In this document: positions 46,570-53,736 of the stretch, one piece after another | How the letters are laid out: each line of letters starts with the position of its first letter | Numbering within the stretch: position 1 is the first letter of the stretch | Assembly: GCA_946803715.1 (NCBI GenBank) | Contig: CAMPET010000012.1 | Coordinates: forward strand, 324,363-378,098 | Length of the DNA: 53,736 bases | Reading direction: 5' to 3' | Source: Beroe ovata | Lineage: Eukaryota > Ctenophora > Nuda > Beroida > Beroidae | The notes under the pieces: model-generated | The model's input: only the letters and a program-made list of their open reading frames with translations | What the model was told of the DNA's origin: nothing | The model's database searches: none | Made by a program: the position numbers and the translations under genes

Positions 46570-46690
46570 TAAGATAAGATAAGATAAGATAAGATAAGAT
46601 AAGATAAGATAAGATAAGATAAGACAAGATAAGGCTATGATAAGGTTCCGATAAGATAACAATTAAGATAGATAAGATAGATAAGATAAG
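46570..46690. repeat. (AAGAT)n pentanucleotide microsatellite
   Basis: More than ten perfect AAGAT units followed by degenerate GATAAGATA units. Confidence 0.95.
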
Positions 46691-46964
46691 ATACAAGAAT
46701 TTATTGTAAGAAACTTGTAGGGTTTCACCCTACCCTTGCTGGTGGAATGGCAATGCACAGCGCCGACGGTAAGGAAAAACCCTACAAGTATGAAACCATC
46801 ACACATTACAAGAAAATTTTAAAAAGTATTGAACCTTAAGTCTTTTCATAATTAAATGCAATAATACAACATATTTGCTGTGGAATCATCATTGTGAATA
46901 TACTGGAATCTACAGCAGAACAAATTGTTTGGCGATGCTATACCGCTCGTGCTGTTGAGAATGA

Positions 46965-47400
46965 GTTTGCGCCGCGCGCGCAATGCGAAATTCTCGACAA
47001 AGTCTATTATCGATCAACAACATAACATAACAGTCTAAATTTTTGTTCCCGCGCTGCGTGACCCAAATACTCCGCGCGCGCTGCGCGTTTCACATTTCAG
47101 TTCACTGAGTAGTACAGGGGCGCGCGCGCAATTAAATTCAACTTGTGCACAAAATTTTCAACGTGGTGCGGTTTTTACACGTATACGGGCATATACATAC
47201 GGACTACCAAGTTTGATTATTTAAGCTGGTGATATTTTTTTATATTTCATCCCAGCGGCGCGCGCAGCTTGTCAGATTTTATTTGATCTCATTGTTTTTC
47301 GTGCGCGGCGCCTTTGCGATGAAGGCATGCACGCGCGTAAACAAAGCAAAGGTAGCAGGTCAAATTAAATCTGTGAAACTGAACAGTGGACTCGTCGATA
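46965..47400 (+). repeat. CG-rich fold-back repeat, copy C
   Basis: Shares GTTCCCGCGCTGCGTGACCC and CCAAATACTCCGCGCG with copy A. It then has TTGTCAGATTTTATTTGATC, GTTTTTCGTGCGCGGCGCC and, inverted, GGTCAAATTAAATCTG, the same plan as the MITE at 35.6 kb but more diverged. No duplicated flanks are clear. Confidence 0.75.
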
Positions 47401-47662
47401 GGAGGAACTTTGGCTCCGATGGCCCGATGCCAAGCTGAGGTGGTGATCAATACTTGTGCAGCTGATATTATACAGATTACAGCTCCAACATATGTAATAT
47501 CTCTTTCATCTTTCTACACTTTTGTGAGGACATCAATTTCGGAATTTGGTGTCTTGTCGCCAAAAAAAGGAGATAAGTATTTATTGAATGAGATAAGTAT
47601 TTATTGAATTACAAAAATGGAGTTTATTAAATTTCAACTGCTTTATTTGGAATTGATGGCTT

Positions 47663-48070
47663 ATGGAGGGAAAACTACTATATCTATATTATAATTTGGT
47701 TGTTTGTTTGATTTTATGTTCGTCACAAAATGCACGTGCTGATTTTGAAGTTAAAGTGCGCGTTGCCATGGATACGTGCTACTACTGTATACCTGCTACT
47801 ACTTATAATAGTGAAGTGGGTGCCATTCCTGATGATGGTGCTTTGATAACGTTTTAGTTTTCGTTGATGGGATGAAAGCAAGTAGGTTCTGATTCGAGCA
47901 ATTCTATTGAGTTGTTGCTTCTGCTCTGCAGTTATTCTTCTCGACTCATGGTTAAATACAATGTTATTTTCAATAAAAATACGATATGCAAATTGAAACG
48001 AATAAAGAAAGTCAGACAACCGGGCAAGCACCATTTTTTGTGCTTATTCGAAGAAATGACCGAATTGTGA
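47663..48070 (+). CDS. Putative small secreted protein (one or two exons)
   Basis: The ATG at 47,663 opens a 64-codon frame with a hydrophobic start (YNLVVCLILCSS) and a likely signal-peptide end near QNARA, then DFEVKVRVAM and a CYYC motif. A second open stretch, 47,941-48,070, follows a good acceptor (TTCTGCTCTGCAG) and encodes a basic segment (KLKRIKKVRQPGKHH) ending in EEMTEL. A weak donor (AAC/GTTTTA) near 47,854 would join them in phase with an 85-nt intron, while G/GTGCTT would give a different tail. No family is recognised. It lies between the head-to-head ESRP-like and Bicaudal-C-like genes, and could instead be a first exon of the latter. Confidence 0.3.
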
Positions 48071-48331
48071 TCAAGTGCTCCTTCATAAAATTGGTTCAAA
48101 TAAGTGCGTTGGATTTTGATCACAGGTCATGTTTAGCTGTCGTTCTAAAGTAACGTCCTGTTGCCGGTTCCAATGGGTAGTGCATCACGTCCACTTGGCG
48201 GGTTTTCTAGTGTGTTATAACTGATTAACTGGCATGGAAATTTGTGATGATTGAAGACCATAATATTTAGGTATATCATTATCATGGAAGGAAGTTGAAA
48301 AATTCTTTTTTGAAATATATCTTTCATGCAG

Positions 48332-50579
48332 TATGTTTGTCATCGACTTATTATTGAAATTGAAGGTGGTAAATACTTTTCAAACTTGGTCAGATTTCAT
48401 AAATAATGAATATGGTTGGATTGATGATCTATATGTCATTCCATCTGGCATCTGAGTCTCATTCATTTGTATTTACAATCCCTCTTGAAATCTCTAAATC
48501 ATCTAATAGATTGTATAAGTGAAGTGTTTCTATCTATATTAGAAAACTTGCAAGTCTTCCCTAGGATGGCAAATCTGCAACAAATGCAATGGATAACTTC
48601 TGGCTCACCTTGCTTTCCTCTCCAGTCAAATAATATCAATATTCCACTGTTACCCACAACATTTCAACCTCCACCTATTATTGCAAGGTTATAACAGAAT
48701 CCTGGATCACTAAATATGTAGAGAATATGATGGTTGAATTGATATTAAGATATTACTTACTTCAAATGGGTCATCTATGAATCAACTGTACTTATATCTT
48801 GACATTTTCAGGCCAAGTATCTTTCCAGAACGATACAATAAGTCAATAGAAACATTTGAAAAGTGGATGCCATCTCCAATTGGTTTGTGAATATAAAATT
48901 TGAATCATTCACATTGAGACATCATGGTCCTAGGTATTTTTTCACTGTAGGTTTTCCCAGGTTATCATTTATTGTACTATTGTGTGCTTAACTATTAGTT
49001 CTATGCAGATTCAGTGTTTGGGAATCCTTTGGTGAGTTAAAAGTTTAAAAGTGGTGACCTGTATACTGTAAAAGTTGTGAAGCTTTAGTTTACCACATAA
49101 ACAATGTAAACAAACGTGATATAGGTGCCTACTACCTGTAGTAGATAGCCTCATTAGATCAATGGCATATAACTACCATTTGTGTGTTTTAGAATACCTG
49201 AATCCAAGTGCAATGGTGATAAAAGATGGGATGAAGTGTAATCCCCAAGTGTATCAAGAATGTGGCTTCAAAAATTGCATTGATACATGGCAGTGGGGAG
49301 TTGATAAATCTGATTATTGAACAAAATGAGGAATCCTATAATTTGTTAATTCATCTCAGTTGGTAACAATATCAGAAACTGCAGCCTATCAATGATAAGC
49401 ATTAATTATAGTGTAGTATGCCAATTAACAGGTTAAGCTATATTTTGAACTTTCACTGCCATAATAATCACCTGACAGTGTTCCATCCTATATTGTAGCA
49501 CCTCAGCTAGCCACCCCCCACACACCCCCNGCGCTCACAACAAAGATTCCCAGGAACACTGCCAAATGCTAACATGGTGGGCCACGTTCCCAGGGTTTTA
49601 ATGAGAACAAAAGTGTGTTGGTGTGTCTCACTTTGCCACTTCAAAAGTTTCCTGTTCTTTTTTGTTCGATTACCTCATGCCTTTTGCTAGAGGATAAATT
49701 AATAGGTAATCAAAATGAATGTGTTGATTGTAGTCATTTAACTGCAAGGAATTGAATAACTGCAAGGAATTAATTCACTGTAAGGAATTAACTATACACC
49801 GCTTTCACCCTCGCACTTATCACGTGACATGTTGTTATAGTATCATAGTTACTTGCTGTTCAAGTAACCGAGATGCCTCTGTGATCATCTGCAGCAGCTC
49901 AGTTGTTAATTGTTATCGACCATCAACGAGCACAAGTAGCTCGCTAATCAAAGCAACGTGTTGCTCTTGTTAGAACCATGTGATTACATACACATGGTGT
50001 AATGAGTATAGCAATATATTTCACTGATCCATAGTACACAGAACATGCCAGTTATCGCTCAAGAAGATCCGATCTTCGATAATAGCATCATCACACGATA
50101 TAATTGTCATGTTAAAATAACAGTCATGAAAACGTCCTAACTCACAATCCAGGGACATACCAAGCTTCCCAACTAGTCGGGTCGTTTCTTTTGAGGATGA
50201 TTAAGTACACATAGTGTACAAGCTTGTGTATAGCAGATATTTGTCCTCATACCATTCTGCACCCTCCCACCTTTCTCCACAAATCCCTCATTCATTTTCC
50301 CTTCACCCCTTCTACTCCCAATCTCCCCTATCCCGTTTCACTCATTGCATTTCCCCTCCTCCTTCCCTCCTCCCCCTTCCCTCTCCCCACTCCCCCTCCC
50401 TCCACTCCCCCCTCCCTCCTCGCCCTTCCCTCATTCCCCCTTCCCCCACTCCTCCTTCCTCCCCCCTCCCGCCTGCACTTTTCCACAGCAACAGCCCATC
50501 ACTCAGGGAATGGTACAGCAACTCAACATGAGGCAGGCCGGTGACTGGATGAACATAACCAAGCAGGTTCCCCAACCAA
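48332..50579 (+). CDS. Phase-compatible exons, possibly the 5' part of the Bicaudal-C-like gene
   Basis: Candidate exons: 48,332-48,365; 48,510-48,687 (first in-frame ATG at 48,566); 48,812-48,882; 49,193-49,215 or on to a stop at 49,320; 50,489-50,579. Each has AG/GT borders and the phases chain (1, 2, 1, 0, 1). The predicted peptide is Gln/Met/Pro-rich (MANLQQMQW, TTFQPPPIIARPSIFPERY, EKWMPSP, QGMVQQLNMRQAGDWM). The last donor is phase 1 and could join the exon at 53,340 of the Bicaudal-C-like gene, across a 2.76-kb intron. If the exon at 49,193 is read through, it stops after DTWQWGVDKSDY, giving a separate 106-aa product from 48,566. No domain is recognised in this part, and Bicaudal-C proteins usually have a first KH-like region here that I do not find. 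Confidence 0.35.
50255..50486 (+). other. Exceptionally long polypyrimidine tract before an acceptor
   Basis: About 230 bases of nearly pure C and T (CTCCCCCT-type) lead directly into TTTTCCACAG at 50,488, the acceptor of the candidate exon 50,489-50,579. The long Pro/Ser frames here are artefacts of composition. Confidence 0.85.
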
Positions 50580-51309
50580 GTAAGTCGGCAGCTGACACTT
50601 CCACTTTTGCCTTATCACACGATACACGCAATGCCTGTAATTAAAAATCTAAAAATTGAAAAAAGTACTATACAATGAAAATAATATATAGGTTTCTTTT
50701 CATTGATGTGATCAATTCAAGTTTTACTTCAATTTCAAGTGTTTAAACTGAAATTAATTGGTTTCTATAGACTATATTATCACGTCCATCAGTTATGAAT
50801 TTCGCGTTTTCTCTTTTTCATGTGTGAATTTTCTCAGCGGATCTTAATGGAGTCATGGGATCTCTGATGTGTCTTTACTCTGCATAGTTGAAAACTGATT
50901 GACAGCATATTCATAAGCCAGTACTCGAGAGTGTTGTCGGGTATTGGCTTTTTCACCTTTGATAATCCATTCATATGTCGAAAACAGATGACGTTTGATG
51001 TTGTTTTTATCTTTTTATCTGACAAACTGTCACATAAGCCATCTGTATTATGCATAAATCTTCACAAGCGTCAAATACAGAAATCGTCAAGACGTGAAGG
51101 ATACTCGGTGTCAGCGTAGGTGATATCGCTATTATATCATGGCTTCTCTTTTTTTCAATGTCCTGTTATCAGCTTTTATAGCGTCGTGATAAGAAATATC
51201 CTCAGTAAATGTTGTACGACTTCTCAAGGAAACCTCTCCTTGCTCATGATAATTCGTGTGAGATTTCCCCTAAGTCCTTCTGTTTTATAGGATCGATCGT
51301 TTGTTGTGA

Positions 51310-51542
51310 TTAGTTACCACACGGTTATCACTTGGTTACAACCAGGTAACATATTACCACCTGGTTACAACCTGGTACCTAACATGTTACCACCTGGTTA
51401 CAACCTGGTAACATGTTACCATCTGGTTATCACTTGGTTACAACCAGGTAACATGTTACCACCTGGTTACAACCTGGTAACATGTTACCACCTGGTTACA
51501 ACCTGGTAACATGTTACCACCTGGTTACAACCTGGTATCACT
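51310..51542. repeat. 29-bp minisatellite of nested palindromes
   Basis: About eight units built from ACCTGGTTACAACCTGGTAA and CATGTTACC. Within each unit GGTAACATGTTACC is a perfect palindrome, and GGTTACAACC is nearly one. Two lone variants carry CACTTGGTTACAACCAGG. Confidence 0.9.
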
Positions 51543-52818
51543 TCGTCGCAATCGCATCCCCTGATCCACTGAGTCGGACTGTCGGGTGCTGTATGAATCA
51601 AGATCCGTGTTTTCGCACACTCATTATTAACTTATTTTGAGTGATGTCACAGTTTTCAGATCTTTTTGACATTTTGACGTCATTAACAAGTATCGAGGGC
51701 TAAGCTTCATATCATGAAACTCCATGGTGATTGCTTAAGTATTAAGTCGAGTAAAATGGGCAGTAAATTTGCACCTCTTCTCAGCGCATTACGTATATTA
51801 ACATATCCAGTGCTCACTGTTCAACAGCTTCAAAAAATATACGTGAACTTGTGGAAATTTCGACAGAGAAATAGTATGAAATATTCCGCATGAACATATA
51901 ATATTTTCGTTTGTATAATATCATATCATATGCAGAAAGTCGCATTATACTGCCACGCGTCATATGATAAGGTAATGATGACTGATGTCGTCATGTTTTA
52001 TCAGAGTGAGTGTTTGCGCACATTCAATGATATTTTCACTATATTATGTTTCCCGGTTATTTTTGATTCATATCAGTTTTCGACTCATATCAGTTTTCTG
52101 ACTCATAGTATTTCCAATGATAGCTGCTGCCGTATCATTTTGAATTCCTGAAGCGAGTACACAGATTGTATCGGGAGTTATTAACTAATTACTCTCAATA
52201 CACTAATTGTTAATACGGTTCCTGTCCTCTCCCCCCCCCCTCAGTAGCCAGTCCTCAGGATGCTGCTACATGGAACTTAATCAATTTCAAACAATTATCC
52301 GTTGGAAGCTGCATGGGCGATTCTTGATTTGAATTGGCATGGATACGTTCACGAGTATATTACTGTCAAAACTCTCGGATAATTTGAATAATCACCAGAG
52401 TGCTAAGTGTATGAGCGTATGAAACGTTCTGTACTTAAAACTTGTGAAAAGTTGCGAACGATCATGAGAATTCCACTATCCACTGATATGAGAAAATTGT
52501 TCTTGCTTTTCCGAGTCGTATTCCATTTAATTCGGTTGAAATGAATGAGCTCGTGATTTGAGTAGTAGTTGAGTCAGAACTCAGATCATATGAAATCCCT
52601 GTCGAAATTTAATATTCGTCGTTACACGAGCATAATTAGCCAGTTATGGAAATAATCAGTTTGAGGATTCCCGAAGATTTATCATCGATGACTCGTATTT
52701 CAGATCTTCCGTATCTGAGTGGAGACGTTTTCTTTGCCAATAGCTTCCTTGGCTGTTTTCAAAACAGAAATGTGATACTGTAGTACTATTTCACCGCGTC
52801 GTGTGCCCATATGGGTCA

Positions 52819-52881
52819 CCACGTGACCTCCCGGCCCAACATAGCCATGGCAGCACATTGGCTGAAATGTGGATCACGTGA
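52819..52881. promoter_or_regulatory. Paired CACGTGA E-boxes upstream of the KH exons
   Basis: CCACGTGA at 52,819 and TCACGTGA at 52,874, with an intervening GC-rich CCCGGCCC and a CATTGGCT (reverse CCAAT) between them, about 460 bp before the first confident Bicaudal-C-like exon. The combination resembles the cluster at 42.6 kb. Confidence 0.35.
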
Positions 52882-53339
52882 CAATACGTGTTTTGAAATA
52901 TAACATACGCTGCATATAACAGTTCAGATCGTATGGTGTACGTACCTTGAAAACCACTGCATTACGTGCAACCCTATTTACAATGACAGTCGAACTTTGA
53001 CTCGTGAGTTTCTATGTCCATGAGTACCTATTTTCTTATGTACGCAGTATACTTATACCGGGTATAAGTATACCCCCTATTATATTAAACCTTCGGATTT
53101 GAGGTTATCCGAACCTTGCCCCTTTATCATTTGACTGTTTTTGTATGTCCCGCGTTCAGTGATTTGCAACCATTATGAGAAGAAATTTCATATTTTTGCA
53201 TTGCTAAGAACTCAAGAATAATCATAAGAATGCCGGACTTTTAAAATAAATCTTATGATAATCACGGTTTAATGCAGTCCTGAAGCTCTGAAGACGTAGT
53301 CATGCGACTTGGTAGAGAGATAACAGACAATATCTTCAG

Positions 53340-53686
53340 ATTCCTTGTTCAAGATGGGATCCCCGACATTCCTCGAGAAACCGAACATACTGAACATCTT
53401 CGACATCAAGGTACCTACCAGTCTACCTTCTGTTTGAGGAGAGGGGTACAATATGAATAAGGGGTGTTTGCATCGGATTGCAATTTACATAACCATCTCG
53501 CTTGCAGACGCGTTGCCTTTTGATAGCATTATAAATTTGCCCATGAATTCTAATTCTCGTCTCTGAAAGATGAGTAATGCTGATGCCGACCCTATCCTTG
53601 CAGCCGAATAGGATCACAATGAAGATGGACATCTCGTACACGGACCACTCGTTCATCATAGGACGGGGTGGTCACAACATCCAATC

Positions 53687-53688
<2 letters not shown>
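53340..53688 (+). CDS. BICC1: Bicaudal-C-like protein, KH-domain exons (partial, runs off window)
   Basis: Exons 53,340-53,410 and 53,604-53,688. The second encodes RITMKMDISYTDHSFIIGRG followed by GHNIQ: a KH domain beta1-alpha1 with the GRGG (GXXG) nucleic-acid-binding loop. It matches the Bicaudal-C family signature (KMDVSYTDHS-x-IIGRGG-x-NI in fly) almost residue for residue. The first exon ends NILNIFDIK, matching the ILSVLDTK-type helix end that precedes this KH domain in the family, and the phase-0 intron there fits. Bicaudal-C proteins bind mRNA 3' UTRs, recruit CCR4-NOT and assemble through a C-terminal SAM domain, which must lie beyond the window. The last donor sits at the start of a GT microsatellite. 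The 5' end is uncertain: another acceptor (TAACAG) 13 nt upstream gives the same frame. Confidence 0.8.
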
Positions 53689-53725
<37 letters not shown>

Positions 53726-53736
53726 TGTGTGTGTGT
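53689..53736. repeat. (GT)n microsatellite at window edge
   Basis: GT run that begins with the splice donor of the KH exon and continues to the end of the window. Confidence 0.95.

Larger units (their letters stand above)
46012..47662. other. Intergenic region upstream of the ESRP-like gene
   Basis: Contains a pentanucleotide microsatellite and a CG-rich repeat copy. Undetected 5' exons of the ESRP-like gene may lie here. The only frame with exon-like ends is on the - strand at about 46,448-46,550 (NYELYDAFLDLL), but no donor in it gives the phase needed to reach the next exon. Confidence 0.4.
50580..53339. other. Probable intron or intergenic sequence
   Basis: No exon is recognised. It contains the palindromic minisatellite at 51.3 kb and two CACGTGA sites at 52.8 kb. 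If the upstream exons belong to the Bicaudal-C-like gene this is a single 2.76-kb intron. Otherwise a promoter may lie near 52.8-53.3 kb. Confidence 0.45.

Noticed and set aside
49009-49031. 23-nt candidate microexon (DSVFGNPL)
   Set aside because: Its exit phase is 0, which would put a stop at once in the next exon. Skipping it keeps the frame open.
50214-50644. Pro/Ser-rich frames of about 100 codons on + and Gly/Glu-rich on -
   Set aside because: Composition artefact of the C/T tract. Only the segment after the acceptor at 50,488 is exon-like.
1-53736. tRNA, rRNA, snRNA genes and CRISPR arrays
   Set aside because: I looked for B-box-like GGTTCGAATCC cloverleaf segments and regular spacer arrays by eye and saw none. 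A covariance-model search would be needed to exclude small RNA genes.

Overview
Eukaryotic, clearly animal DNA: AT-rich, with CA/GT microsatellites, spliced genes with GT-AG introns of mostly 70-300 nt, and animal gene families (prominin, an ESRP/fusilli-type RRM protein, Bicaudal-C, and a secreted TSP1/EGF/crystallin/kringle mosaic). The short introns, the repeat content and the odd extracellular domain combination suggest a marine invertebrate, possibly a sponge or another early-branching animal. The species cannot be fixed from the sequence alone.

Layout. 1-18.9 kb is gene-poor. It holds a broken RanBP2-type zinc-finger copy (1.6 kb), a truncated LINE ORF1-like zinc-finger frame (6.8-7.7 kb), two small putative secreted-protein genes (8.4-8.7 kb, + strand; 13.8-14.1 kb, - strand), microsatellites and dispersed repeats. 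19.0-23.0 kb (- strand) is a complete 15-exon prominin-like five-pass membrane protein gene. 23-29 kb is repeat-rich, with a CG-rich element family. 29.1-34.75 kb (+ strand) is a complete 17-exon gene for a secreted protein of about 1,122 aa: signal peptide, TSP1, nine EGF repeats, two TSP1, one beta-gamma-crystallin unit, a DM9-like pair, a kringle, and a second DM9-like pair. 34.8-38 kb has another copy of the CG-rich element family with a 124-bp MITE flanked by an 8-bp duplication. 38.1-46.0 kb (- strand) is an ESRP/fusilli-like RNA-binding protein gene in five recognisable exons. Its introns contain an assembly gap, minisatellites, a second MITE with an 8-bp duplication, and a tandem array of splice-site-like motifs. 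46-48 kb is mostly repeats plus one possible small secreted-protein gene. 48.3-53.7 kb (+ strand) has phase-compatible exons leading into a Bicaudal-C KH domain that runs off the right end.

The genes are independent loci, not an operon. The ESRP-like gene and the Bicaudal-C-like gene both encode RNA-binding regulators and lie head to head. Prominin and the mosaic protein are a membrane and an extracellular protein. The most interesting object is the mosaic protein: it combines known adhesion modules with a duplicated domain that resembles DM9 lectin-like repeats, with a kringle between the two copies. The exon models were built by hand from splice consensus and reading phase, without transcript support.
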